Of a stretch of DNA of 64,000 nt, positions 50,289 through 58,344 are shown one piece after another. The translations under genes and the position numbers were made by a program. Source of the DNA: Bacillota bacterium (GTDB lineage: Bacteria > Bacillota > Clostridia > Christensenellales > Aristaeellaceae); NCBI GenBank assembly GCA_023402355.1, contig JAEXCG010000104.1, positions 5,564 through 69,563 on the forward strand, in the 5' to 3' direction. Below the pieces are notes generated by a model. The model had not been told where the DNA came from, did no database searches, and saw only the letters and a list, made by a program, of their open reading frames with translations. The stretch's first letter is position 1; each line of letters opens with the position of its first letter.

Positions 50289-51969
50289 CCGGGCCGACCG
50301 TGCTCATGCCAAGGCCATACGCCCGGTTGTCGTAGCGTTTGCCCGTCCCCATGCTGTAATAGCCCTGCTGGGAGACGTGCTTGTCGTAGCCGATGGTCGC
50401 CAGCTCGATGGCCGAGCGTCCCCCCTGCGAGGCGAGCGGCTTCGACCAGTCCATGACGACCTCGCCCTCCTTCAAGAGATGGATGTACAGCTTCTTTACC
50501 TGGTGTGCGCCGTACAAGCGCGCGGAATCCGGGTACGCCTCGGGATCGGCCGCCAGCTCGACGGCGCGGGAGACGAGGCTCTGGGTGTACTTATGCTGGT
50601 TGTGGCCGTATTCGCCCTTCACGTCGTGCGTGACGACCACCTCCGGGCGGTAGCGGCGCAGGACCTCCACCGTCTTTTCAAGCGCCTGCTCGCCGTCCCA
50701 CAGCTCCTGCGCGATCTGGAACGTCTTGGCCCGCTTGTCCGTGAGCCCCAGAAACAGGGGATGCTTTTTCAGCCCGCACGCCCACAGGCCCGCAAGCGCC
50801 TCGCCGTAGCGCGTGCGCCCACAGTCCGCCATGTAGACGACCGCGACCTCCTTGCCCGCATCCGCGTAAAAGGGAATCGTTCCGCCAAAGAAGATCAGCT
50901 CGTCGTCCTGATGCGCGGAAAAGACCATCAGATCCACCTTTTCCGCGAGCGGCTGCCAGCGCTGCACGGCGCTGGGGATGCGTCCCTTTTCGTACACGCG
51001 GAGCCCCGAGACGGGCGTCCCGTCCGCGCTTTGAAGCGTCATCTCCCGCGTGCGCGCGTCCAGGTCGAACCATTCGTTGACGAAGCGCCCCTCCGCGCTC
51101 AACACTTCGAGCACGTTCCCCTGCGCGTCCCGGCAGGTGAGGCGCGCGCCGTCGGTCGGGGCCATCCAGGCTATCGAAACGCCCTCGGCCGTCACGCCAT
51201 CGGGCAGGCGCACGGTGATTTCGTCCTCCTCGTTCAGGGGTGTCCAGGCCGTGCGCGGCCGGTCGTCCAGCAGGGCCTCCACGTTCCCCTGCGCGAGCGT
51301 CACCTCGCACCACGCGGTGATGTGCGTAGGCTCCGCCGCCTCGCCCAGCACGGTAAAGGGCGCCTCGGCCACAGCCTGACGCCCGCCCGCGTGCCGAACG
51401 TAGATCGTCAGCGTCTTTTCGCCGGGCGTCAGCTCGCCGAAGGGGATGTACAGCGAGGCGAGATCGACCTTCTGCGCGTCCTGCCCGGCGTCGCAGCGCA
51501 GGCGGGCGATGCGCTCCACGTAGAGAAGCCTCTCGTCGTACACCTGCGCCTCCACCTCGAGGATCGGGCCGTCCGCCCGAAGGGTTCCGCCGAGCCTTAC
51601 GCCCGCCTTGCCGCGGATCATGGCCGGGACCTTAAAGTCCTCCACCCAAACCTCGCGCGCCGCTTTTGCGGGGAGCGTTTCGGGCTCCGCCGACCGCTCC
51701 TCGCGCTTTTCAAGCTGACCGCTCTTGATGTACGTGACGCCGCGCCTGCTTTCGATCAGCGCCCAGCCGTCCGCCTCCTCCAGCACCTGAACGTCCGTCC
51801 CGCCGGGCATGGTGGCGACGCAGTCGTACGCCTCGCCCGGGCCGTTGCGAAGCCGCACCCAGCCGTTTCCGCGCACCTGCGCAAAGGTCGTTCCCTCCCC
51901 GAAAGCCGCCGCCGGAAATGCGAGCAGCAGGCACAACAGGCCTGCCGCCCTTCCTATCGATCTTTGCAT
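50254..51969 (-). CDS. secreted PIG-L family deacetylase with SH3 domain
   Basis: A 571-residue exported protein. Signal peptide RAAGLLCLLLAFPAAAFG, then a bacterial SH3 domain (NGWVRLRNGPGEAYDCVATM), two beta-sandwich regions (about 110-320; TAWTPLNEEDEITVRLPDG resembles a discoidin fold), and a C-terminal PIG-L/LmbE N-acetylglucosamine deacetylase domain. The zinc motif usually HPDDE is HQDDE here (VFSAHQDDELIFFGG), with the later histidines in THDVKGEYGHNQH. It would deacetylate an envelope or host glycan. The start overlaps the Gfo/Idh gene stop (TGATG). Confidence 0.88.
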   Translation of the reverse strand: MQRSIGRAAGLLCLLLAFPAAAFGEGTTFAQVRGNGWVRLRNGPGEAYDCVATMPGGTDVQVLEEADGWALIESRRGVTYIKSGQLEKREERSAEPETLPAKAAREVWVEDFKVPAMIRGKAGVRLGGTLRADGPILEVEAQVYDERLLYVERIARLRCDAGQDAQKVDLASLYIPFGELTPGEKTLTIYVRHAGGRQAVAEAPFTVLGEAAEPTHITAWCEVTLAQGNVEALLDDRPRTAWTPLNEEDEITVRLPDGVTAEGVSIAWMAPTDGARLTCRDAQGNVLEVLSAEGRFVNEWFDLDARTREMTLQSADGTPVSGLRVYEKGRIPSAVQRWQPLAEKVDLMVFSAHQDDELIFFGGTIPFYADAGKEVAVVYMADCGRTRYGEALAGLWACGLKKHPLFLGLTDKRAKTFQIAQELWDGEQALEKTVEVLRRYRPEVVVTHDVKGEYGHNQHKYTQSLVSRAVELAADPEAYPDSARLYGAHQVKKLYIHLLKEGEVVMDWSKPLASQGGRSAIELATIGYDKHVSQQGYYSMGTGKRYDNRAYGLGMSTVGPDVRKDDFFENL

Positions 51970-52952
51970 CAGCCCTGCACCTCAAAGGGGAAACGCAGCC
52001 CGCCCCGACGGCGCGCCTCGTCCAGAATCCGCATGACGGCGACCGACTGCTCGGGCGTCATGATCTCGCTGTACGCGCGCCCCGCGCGCAGGCATTCCTG
52101 CGCCTCGCGCATCTGATATTCGTATCCGTTCACGTCAAAGGGCAGTTCAAACGTCTCCGGTTCCCGGCCGTCCACAAACAGCGTAAAGCGCTGCGGGTTC
52201 TTGAAATCCGGGATCTCGATGCGGCCTTTCGTGCCGTATATCCCGCCGAATACCGGCATGTTCGCGCCGATGGCGCTGGTGAGCTGGGCCACCGCGCCGT
52301 CATAGCGCAGCGTCACCGCGTCGTAGGCATCCGTCCCGACGCCGTTCAGAAGGAGCGAAGCTGAAACTTCCTTCGGCGCGTAGCCGAGGATCATCGCCGC
52401 AAAGCCGATGCAGTACACGCCGATGTCCAGCAGAGCGCCCCCCGCGAGCGCCGGATCGAACTTGCGCGCTTCACGCGCGGTCGTGTAACCGTACTGCGCC
52501 GTCACCAGGCGGACGTCCCCGAGGACGCCGGAGGCCACGCGGCGCTCCACCTCGCGATAGATCGGCAGGAACTTCGTCCAGAATGCCTCGATGACGAGCA
52601 GGTTTTGCCTGCGCGCGTAATCGTAAACGGCCTGCGCCTGCGCGGCGCTCACCGTAAAGCTCTTCTCGCACAGCACGTGCTTGCCGTTTTTCAGCAGGAG
52701 CATCATGTCCTCGTAATGGCGGCTATGCGGCGTGGCGACGTACACGATGTCCACGTCCGGGTCCTTTGCCAGCGCCTCGTAGCTGTCGTACGCCTTGGGA
52801 ATGCCGTACGCGGAGGCAAACGCCTGCGCGCCCTCCCTCGATCTGGAGGCGACCGCCTCCAGGGCGACCTCGCCGCCGAGCTTTTGCGCGACCTCGGCGA
52901 AGTTTTTGGCGATCATGCCCGTAGATAAAATTCCCCAACGAATCGGCCGCAT
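51969..52952 (-). CDS. Gfo/Idh/MocA family oxidoreductase
   Basis: A 327-residue NAD(P)-dependent oxidoreductase. The Rossmann start is IRWGILSTGMIAKNFAEVAQ. The family's catalytic EKP loop reads CEKSFT, and GGALLDIGVYCI carries the aspartate and tyrosine site. It acts on a sugar, inositol or related compound; the substrate is not apparent. AAGGAGAGG lies upstream of the ATG. It is the first gene of an operon with the PIG-L deacetylase and APH-like kinase. Confidence 0.9.
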   Translation of the reverse strand: MRPIRWGILSTGMIAKNFAEVAQKLGGEVALEAVASRSREGAQAFASAYGIPKAYDSYEALAKDPDVDIVYVATPHSRHYEDMMLLLKNGKHVLCEKSFTVSAAQAQAVYDYARRQNLLVIEAFWTKFLPIYREVERRVASGVLGDVRLVTAQYGYTTAREARKFDPALAGGALLDIGVYCIGFAAMILGYAPKEVSASLLLNGVGTDAYDAVTLRYDGAVAQLTSAIGANMPVFGGIYGTKGRIEIPDFKNPQRFTLFVDGREPETFELPFDVNGYEYQMREAQECLRAGRAYSEIMTPEQSVAVMRILDEARRRGGLRFPFEVQG

Positions 52953-53043
52953 GGTTTCCCTCTCCTTCTTCCCCCGCGCGGGATGGGCGCGGGGTTGTCC
53001 GTCTATCTATTGTAAAGGAGAAAAAGGAAAATGTAAACCGCCA

Positions 53044-53445
53044 TTATTCGCGCCGCCGCTCCGCCAGGTTTTCGATCTCTTTGGCCAGCGCCTGATACGC
53101 CTCCTCCAGCGCGTCCCAGTCCGCCGCGAGCGAATCATGCCGCTGGGCGCGGCAATCCGCCACCAGCTGCGCGCTCGCCTCGTAAACGCGCGAGAAGCCC
53201 AGCATGCCCGCAAGCCCCTTGAGCGAGTGCGCCTCCTCTTCGATGCGCTTCACCTCGCCCTGACGGATCGCCTCTCTGAGCGACGCGTAGGTAGGGCTTT
53301 CCGCGTTAAAGCGGAACACGTACTTCTCCCATAGACCGAGTGCATCGCCGAAGCGCTGCCTGACCGCGTCACTGTCGACGATTCCCTGCGGCAAAAGGTC
53401 GATCATCTCCATGCCAAACACTCTTTCTCTGTTGATTTTCGGCAC
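53044..53445 (-). CDS. orphan HPt-domain phosphotransfer protein
   Basis: A 133-residue protein with a single HPt domain: a helical bundle with the phospho-accepting histidine in EEEAHSLKGLAGMLGFSRV. HPt proteins relay phosphate between hybrid kinases and response regulators. No kinase adjoins. The promoter (53475-53503) places the RNA start only a few bases before the first ATG (53463), so the GTG at 53445 with AAGAGG at 8 bases is the likelier start. Confidence 0.85.
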   Translation of the reverse strand: MPKINRERVFGMEMIDLLPQGIVDSDAVRQRFGDALGLWEKYVFRFNAESPTYASLREAIRQGEVKRIEEEAHSLKGLAGMLGFSRVYEASAQLVADCRAQRHDSLAADWDALEEAYQALAKEIENLAERRRE

Positions 53446-53698
53446 ACAGCATACCTCTTGCATGAGCCGCCCCTAATATAGCAAAATTTGCCGCTGATTT
53501 CAACGGACTTTCTCATTTTTTCAATAAAAAAGCGACTATTAAGCCGCCTTAAACAAAAGAACCACACCATTAGGTCGTTTTATTGTATTGATTCCACAGG
53601 GATGCCCCTTTTCAGGCCTACTTCGGGAAACCTGCGTCAGGCTTTTTCCCACAGCGAGGCGCCGCGCAGGACGTCGCGGGCCTCTCATCCCGGCGCCT
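53446..53698. other. gene-free stretch between HPt and nucleoid-associated genes
   Basis: About 250 bases. Apart from the HPt promoter (53475-53503) no gene or strong terminator was seen. A weak hairpin (GCCT / AGGC, then TTTTT) lies near 53622-53658 on the plus strand. Confidence 0.4.
53475..53503 (-). promoter_or_regulatory. promoter of the HPt gene
   Basis: On the minus strand TTGAAA, 17 bases, TATATT, 30 bases before the GTG start. Confidence 0.75.
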
Positions 53699-54688
53699 TT
53701 ACAGGGTCCTGAGGCTCTGGATGTTCAAAAGCTCGATGGAGATTGAACCGTCCGGGTGATTGACGACGCGGAAGCTCTGCTGATCTTCCGCGATTTTGCG
53801 GCTCATCGTGAGGGTGATGCCGTTGTCCGTCGAGAGCTTCACGCGCTCAAAGGCGTTCTTCAGGCGGTTTGACTCGATCTCGAACACCGGCTCCACGCCG
53901 CTTTGGCAGACCTGCTCGTGAAACCTTTCGTAGCGCTCGCCGTCGTCCGCATAGACCTGCTCCGCGATGAAGCCCACGTCCACCGTCCCCGACTGCTCGA
54001 TCGAATCGGCGATCGCCTTGTGCACCGCCTCCTGACGCTTGGGCGCGGCTTCCTCGCCCGCCACCTCGCAGGCGATCTCCTTGATGGTCTCGATCGCCTC
54101 CACCTGCGAAAGCGCCGGCTTGCAGCCGAAGAGCACCTCCTCGAACAGCTTTTGCTTGCCGGACGCCGTCTCCACCAGCGCGTCCTTGACCCTGAGCTTC
54201 ATCGTTTCGCAGTCCATGATCGCCCCTGCGAAGAACTTGCTCGCCGCGCCCGGCAGCACGTATCGGTTCTTCACCAGGCTGCACGCAAGCCCCGCGTCCC
54301 CGCTGGAGACCGCGTGCACCTGCGCGCTCCTGTACGGCAGGTAGCAGACGCATATGGCGAGCTCCTGCGCGTCCTCGTACAGGAACACCAGCATGTCAAA
54401 GCCCTGCAGGACCATTTCCGCCCGGCGCGCGCGCTCGATCAGGCGCGTCATCAGGCCGATCACGTTCTCGTGCGTGGTATCGCGGACGAGCGTGGCCGCG
54501 GGTTCCACGACGTCGCTTTCCTCCTTCAGCTCCGTCTGCTTGCTCTGCTCCGAGGTTTCGATCTTTCGGTATAACGACAGGCAGTATTCCGCCACGTTTT
54601 CCGTCATCTCAATCGGCGCGCCCGGCAGGATCGGCGACAGGGGGCTGTCGTCGAACACGAAGAGCTGTGCGCTCCTGATCATTCCCAC
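53699..54688 (-). CDS. nucleoid-associated protein (NdpA/YejK-like)
   Basis: A 329-residue protein of the 37-kDa nucleoid-associated family (PF04245). Typical parts are the start MIRSAQLFVFDDSPLSPILP, RLIERARRAEMVLQG in the first half, and the C-terminal STDNGITLTMSRKIAEDQQS then FRVVNHPDGSISIELLNI. These proteins bind DNA and associate with the nucleoid; the exact role is unknown. The GTG at 54688 lies seven bases after GAGGA. A short overlapping upstream frame starts at about 54705 behind a stronger site. Confidence 0.82.
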   Translation of the reverse strand: MGMIRSAQLFVFDDSPLSPILPGAPIEMTENVAEYCLSLYRKIETSEQSKQTELKEESDVVEPAATLVRDTTHENVIGLMTRLIERARRAEMVLQGFDMLVFLYEDAQELAICVCYLPYRSAQVHAVSSGDAGLACSLVKNRYVLPGAASKFFAGAIMDCETMKLRVKDALVETASGKQKLFEEVLFGCKPALSQVEAIETIKEIACEVAGEEAAPKRQEAVHKAIADSIEQSGTVDVGFIAEQVYADDGERYERFHEQVCQSGVEPVFEIESNRLKNAFERVKLSTDNGITLTMSRKIAEDQQSFRVVNHPDGSISIELLNIQSLRTL

Positions 54689-54722
54689 TCGTCATTCCTC
54701 TTTTCATTCGTCGTTTCCTCCC

Positions 54723-54752
54723 ATTATAGTATACGACCGCCGCCCGGGTCAA
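54723..54752 (-). promoter_or_regulatory. promoter of the nucleoid-associated protein gene
   Basis: On the minus strand TTGACC, 18 bases, TATAAT. Confidence 0.7.
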
Positions 54753-54786
54753 TCGGACCGTCCGCACCAAATTTGGCCGTTCCCCT

Positions 54787-54817
54787 TGACTTTGAGCATA
54801 CTCCAGGTGCTATGCTA
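54787..54817 (+). promoter_or_regulatory. MerR-type promoter of the aldo/keto reductase gene
   Basis: TTGACT, a 19-base spacer and TATGCT. The spacer holds a dyad ACTTTGAG-CATA-CTCCAGGT (54790-54809; two mismatches). A stretched spacer with an internal dyad is the mark of MerR-family promoters, where the regulator untwists the DNA. Confidence 0.6.
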
Positions 54818-54855
54818 TAGGTACAGCAAAACGATGGGTTGCAAAGGAGAACGAG

Positions 54856-56004
54856 ATGAACTACCGTGATTTGGGCGCAACCGGCCTGCGCGTCAGCGAA
54901 ATTGGCCTGGGATGCGAGGGCATGATGGAAGAGGACTGCGCGATGACGAAGAAGCTGCTCGACGCGGCGCAGACGGCGGGCGTCAACTACTTCGACCTGT
55001 ACAGCTCCAACCCGGACCTGCACGAAGCGCTGGGCGAGGCGCTGTCGGGCAGGCGGGGCAGCTTCATCGTGCAGGCGCACATCTGCTCCGTTTGGCAGGA
55101 CGGCCAGTACAAGCGCACGCGGAACCTGCCCGAGGTGAAGGCCGCCTTCGAGGGGCTGCTCAGGCGGCTGCGCACGGACTTTATCGACGTGGGCATGATC
55201 CACTACGTCGATTCGATGGACGACTGGCGCATCGTCGCGGACGGGCCCGTGATGGATTACGCCAAATCTCTCAAGGCTTCCGGACGCATTGGGCATATCG
55301 GCCTGAGCAGCCATAACCCGCAGGTCGCGCTGGAAGCGGTGAAAAGCGGGCTGATCGAGGTGCTCATGTTCAGCGTCAATCCCTGCTACGACCTGCTGCC
55401 CGCCAGCGAGGACATCGACCTCCTGTTCGATAAGAAGAGTTACGCGGGGAACCTCGTCAACATCGATCCGCAGCGCGAGGAGCTGTACGCGGCCTGTCAG
55501 CGCCTGGGCGTCGGCATCACGGTGATGAAACCCTTCGGCGGCGGCGACCTTTTGAGCGACAAGCTCTCCCCCGCCGGCAAGGCGCTCACGGTCAGCCAGT
55601 GCATCCACTACGCCCTGACCCGCCCGGGGGTGAGCACCGTGCTCGCGGGCGCGCACAGCGTGGAGCAGCTCATGGACAGCCTCCGCTACGAGGACGCTTC
55701 GGAGGCGGAGCGCGATTACGCCGCCGCGCTCGCCGCCATGCCCAGGGTCAGTTGGCAGGGGCACTGCATGTACTGCGGCCACTGCGCGCCCTGTCCCGAG
55801 GGCATCGACATCGCCATGGTCACGAAGTTTCTGAACCTCTGCCGCGCGCAGGGCGATGCGCCGGAGACGGTGCGCGAGCACTACGCGGCCCTGCCGCATC
55901 ACGCGGGCGACTGCATTGCCTGTGGCGCCTGCGAGCGGCGCTGCCCCTTCGGCGTGAACGTGCGCGGGAACATGCGCGAGGCCAAGGCCGTCTTCGGACG
56001 TTAA
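54856..56004 (+). CDS. aldo/keto reductase with C-terminal 2[4Fe-4S] ferredoxin domain
   Basis: A 382-residue protein. Residues 1-280 are a TIM-barrel aldo/keto reductase (YRDLGATGLRVSEIGLGCEG, FDLYSSNPDLHEALG, GHIGLSSHNPQVALE). Residues 295-370 are a ferredoxin-like domain with CMYCGHCAPCPEGI and CIACGACERRCPFGV, eight cysteines for two clusters. The catalytic lysine of classical members (usually in the third strand) is not evident (IVQAHICSVW). Such Fe-S aldo/keto reductases are common in strict anaerobes and may reduce carbonyls with ferredoxin electrons. Monocistronic under a MerR-type promoter. Confidence 0.92.
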   Translation: MNYRDLGATGLRVSEIGLGCEGMMEEDCAMTKKLLDAAQTAGVNYFDLYSSNPDLHEALGEALSGRRGSFIVQAHICSVWQDGQYKRTRNLPEVKAAFEGLLRRLRTDFIDVGMIHYVDSMDDWRIVADGPVMDYAKSLKASGRIGHIGLSSHNPQVALEAVKSGLIEVLMFSVNPCYDLLPASEDIDLLFDKKSYAGNLVNIDPQREELYAACQRLGVGITVMKPFGGGDLLSDKLSPAGKALTVSQCIHYALTRPGVSTVLAGAHSVEQLMDSLRYEDASEAERDYAAALAAMPRVSWQGHCMYCGHCAPCPEGIDIAMVTKFLNLCRAQGDAPETVREHYAALPHHAGDCIACGACERRCPFGVNVRGNMREAKAVFGR

Positions 56005-56009
56005 AAACG

Positions 56010-56058
56010 CAAAAGGAGCCTCTTCCCGAACGATCGGGAGGAGGCTCCTCGCTTTTCA
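56010..56058. terminator. bidirectional terminator between the AKR and flavoprotein genes
   Basis: A 16-bp stem (AGGAGCCTC and TCCCGA arms) with loop ACGA, followed by CGCTTTTC on the plus strand and preceded by AACGCAAA. Confidence 0.88.
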
Positions 56059-56082
56059 GGGCGATTGAAACGCGCTGCCGCG

Positions 56083-58113
56083 TCAGGCTCCGGCGGCGCA
56101 GTTCTTGCCCGCGACGTAGCCGTAATAGACGCACAGCGAATGGCTGATGCCGCGGAAGCAGATCGGGTATTCGACCGCGTAACGGCTGCCCTGCACGTTG
56201 CCGGTGACGTACAGGCCCGGAATCTGGTCGCGCGTCGGGTCGTCCGCCGTGCCGGTGAAGGTATGGCAGTTCTCGTCGGATTCGAGGCCGCCCACGCAGA
56301 CCAGCATGATGGTCGGATTCAGCGTGCAGGCGTAGAACGGGCCGTTCTCGATCGGGAACAGGCGCTGCGCGTCCTTGCCGAAGTCCGCGTCGTAGCCCTC
56401 CTTGCACAGCTCGTTGTAGCGCTCGATGCTCTCCTTCGCCGTCTTGAGGGTTTCCCCCTCAAAGCCGAGCTGCGCGAGCAGGTCGTCGAGCGTGTCCGCC
56501 TTCACGGTATAGGCGTTCTCCTTGGCGGACACCTTGGTGTACTGACGATCGGTAAAGTTGGGGTTGGACTCGTCCTCGTCCTCCGGGATGATGTAGCACA
56601 GGCCGCCGTGGTTGGCGGGCATGTACGGAATCTGCTCCGGCCAGTTGGCGTCGTAGATCTGGAACGTCGTCTGGTCCGGCTGCAGCTCGATCTGGTTTTC
56701 AAGCTGCTGGCCCGGAATGGACTCGTTCATGAAGCGCTTGCCGTGCTTGTTGATCTGCAGGAACGGCGTGACGCCCATGCCGCCGCCCATGTGGTGGGTC
56801 ATCGGCGCGTGGAAGTCCTGCACCTTCGCGCCGATCCACGCGCCCATGCGCAGGCCGTCGCCGGTCGGGCAGGGGTTGCCCTCGACGTCCACGCCCATCA
56901 TGCCCATCTTGCCCATGCTCTGAATGTTCTTTTCCACGATCTCCGGGCAGAAGTGGCGGATGATCTTCTCGTCGCCGCCGTTGTCGCCCGTGGCGAGGAT
57001 GACGCCCCTTTTCGCGTTGAACTGCAGATACTTGCTGCCGTTTTGGGCGTCGCGCACGATGATGCCCGTCACGCGGCCGTCGCCGTCCCGCAGCAGCTTC
57101 GTCCCGAAGCAGCCGAAGAACGTCTTCGCGCCCTTCTCGATCGCCGCGTTCAGGTTCGCCTCCACCACGAAGCCCTGCTGGTCCGGACGGCTGGAGCGGA
57201 ACTCCATCGAGGACGGGAAGGTCGGGAACTCCTCCTTCCGGTAGTCGTAATGCTCCGGCTGCGGCCAGGCCAGCGGCACCAGAATGCCCTTGTCGAACTG
57301 CTCAGGCGTCACCTCCTGACGGGTGCTGTCGCAAATCGTCAGTTCAGGGTAAGCGCCGATGAACCAGTCGATCGCCTCGTGCGCGTGGTCGGCCCATTTC
57401 TTGAGGATGGAGCGCTTGTTGCGGTAGGTGCACTCGCGCATCAGACGGTTGACCACCACGTCCGTCTCCACGATGTTCTCGCGGCCCCAGCGCTTGTTCA
57501 GCGTGCCGTTCAGCACGGCGTACTCGCCGGAGCGGCAGTTGAAGGAGGCGGACTTTTCGATCACCGCGACCGACGCCCCCTCCTCGGCGGCCGCGCGCGC
57601 CGCGCAGACGCCGGAAAGGCCCGCGCCGACGACGACCACGTCGAAGTCGTACACCGCGTCCACCGCGGGCGTCTCGGGCTCCTCGCCCAGCCATTCGTCT
57701 GTAGCGGCCTCTTCCTTCACGCTGCCCGCGTCCACCGTTTCGCCCTTCGCCTGCGCGATGCAGGCCTCCGCCGCCTTGAGCACGGCGTTGCTGGTGACCG
57801 TCGCGCCGGATACCGCGTCCACCTGCGCGCTCTGCGCGGAAAGAATCTGCGCGGCGAACTTCTCGCCCAGCTCCGCGCCGATGCCCGTCGTCTCCGCGGC
57901 GGTGTCGACCGTGACGGCGGTGATGCTGCTTGCGTCGAACGTCATGCTCACCTTGACCTCGCCGATGCCGGTCGCGGTCGCGGAGTAGGTGCCGGGGGTG
58001 TATACGCCCTTTTCCTCCGCCAGCACGGGAATGCCCACGCCGGTCGCTGCGATGCCGAGCGCGCCCGCCATCGCGCCTTTAAGGAATGTGCGTCTATCGA
58101 ATTCCTTGCCCAT
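56083..58113 (-). CDS. Tat-exported FAD-dependent reductase with covalent-FMN domain
   Basis: A 676-residue exported flavoprotein. Twin-arginine signal DRRTFLKGAMAGALGIAATG (R7-R8), then an FMN_bind domain whose flavinylation motif is D99-A-V-S-G-A-T105, then a fumarate-reductase/UrdA-type FAD domain starting FDVVVVGAGLSGVCAARAAA. Members of this group (Shewanella UrdA/FccA-like, Listeria FrdA) reduce extracellular acceptors such as fumarate or urocanate, fed by a membrane flavin chain. ApbE, which attaches the FMN, is not in the window. The acceptor cannot be read. AGGAGG lies upstream, and the promoter has a MerR-type dyad. Confidence 0.92.
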   Translation of the reverse strand: MGKEFDRRTFLKGAMAGALGIAATGVGIPVLAEEKGVYTPGTYSATATGIGEVKVSMTFDASSITAVTVDTAAETTGIGAELGEKFAAQILSAQSAQVDAVSGATVTSNAVLKAAEACIAQAKGETVDAGSVKEEAATDEWLGEEPETPAVDAVYDFDVVVVGAGLSGVCAARAAAEEGASVAVIEKSASFNCRSGEYAVLNGTLNKRWGRENIVETDVVVNRLMRECTYRNKRSILKKWADHAHEAIDWFIGAYPELTICDSTRQEVTPEQFDKGILVPLAWPQPEHYDYRKEEFPTFPSSMEFRSSRPDQQGFVVEANLNAAIEKGAKTFFGCFGTKLLRDGDGRVTGIIVRDAQNGSKYLQFNAKRGVILATGDNGGDEKIIRHFCPEIVEKNIQSMGKMGMMGVDVEGNPCPTGDGLRMGAWIGAKVQDFHAPMTHHMGGGMGVTPFLQINKHGKRFMNESIPGQQLENQIELQPDQTTFQIYDANWPEQIPYMPANHGGLCYIIPEDEDESNPNFTDRQYTKVSAKENAYTVKADTLDDLLAQLGFEGETLKTAKESIERYNELCKEGYDADFGKDAQRLFPIENGPFYACTLNPTIMLVCVGGLESDENCHTFTGTADDPTRDQIPGLYVTGNVQGSRYAVEYPICFRGISHSLCVYYGYVAGKNCAAGA

Positions 58114-58179
58114 GTCCGATTCCTCCTAGCCTGTAGTCTCCCGCGCGGGGTTCTTTTGCCCCTGCGCGAACGTGCATTC

Positions 58180-58210
58180 ATTGTATACGCGTCACCCCGT
58201 GACGTGTCAA
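58180..58210 (-). promoter_or_regulatory. MerR-type promoter of the flavoprotein gene with palindrome
   Basis: On the minus strand TTGACA, a 19-base spacer, TACAAT. The spacer contains the perfect palindrome CGTCAC-NNN-GTGACG at 58190-58204, which recurs at 58310-58324 in the MerR leader. Confidence 0.75.
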
Positions 58211-58245
58211 GCCGGCGGAGGATGCGCCTAAAACCGCGCATAACC

Positions 58246-58275
58246 TTGAAAAAAAGCGGAAATCTATGCTATACT
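58246..58275 (+). promoter_or_regulatory. promoter of the MerR gene
   Basis: TTGAAA, 18 bases, TATACT. The palindrome at 58310-58324 lies 35 bases downstream. Confidence 0.65.
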
Positions 58276-58309
58276 TCGCAATATCATTGTGTCCGCAAAT
58301 TGAAAAAGT

Positions 58310-58324
58310 CGTCACAGGGTGACG
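58310..58324 (+). promoter_or_regulatory. palindromic operator in the MerR leader
   Basis: CGTCAC-AGG-GTGACG, the same two half-sites as at 58190-58204. Located between the MerR promoter and the GTG at 58345, so binding would block elongation or start of its own transcript. Confidence 0.7.
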
Positions 58325-58344
58325 AGCGTGGGAGCGTGCGTGCG

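Noticed and set aside
56065..58344. Extension of the MerR gene upstream to 56065 (1039-codon frame)
   Set aside because: The upstream part is antisense to the flavoprotein gene; promoter, operator and GGAG site place the start at 58345.
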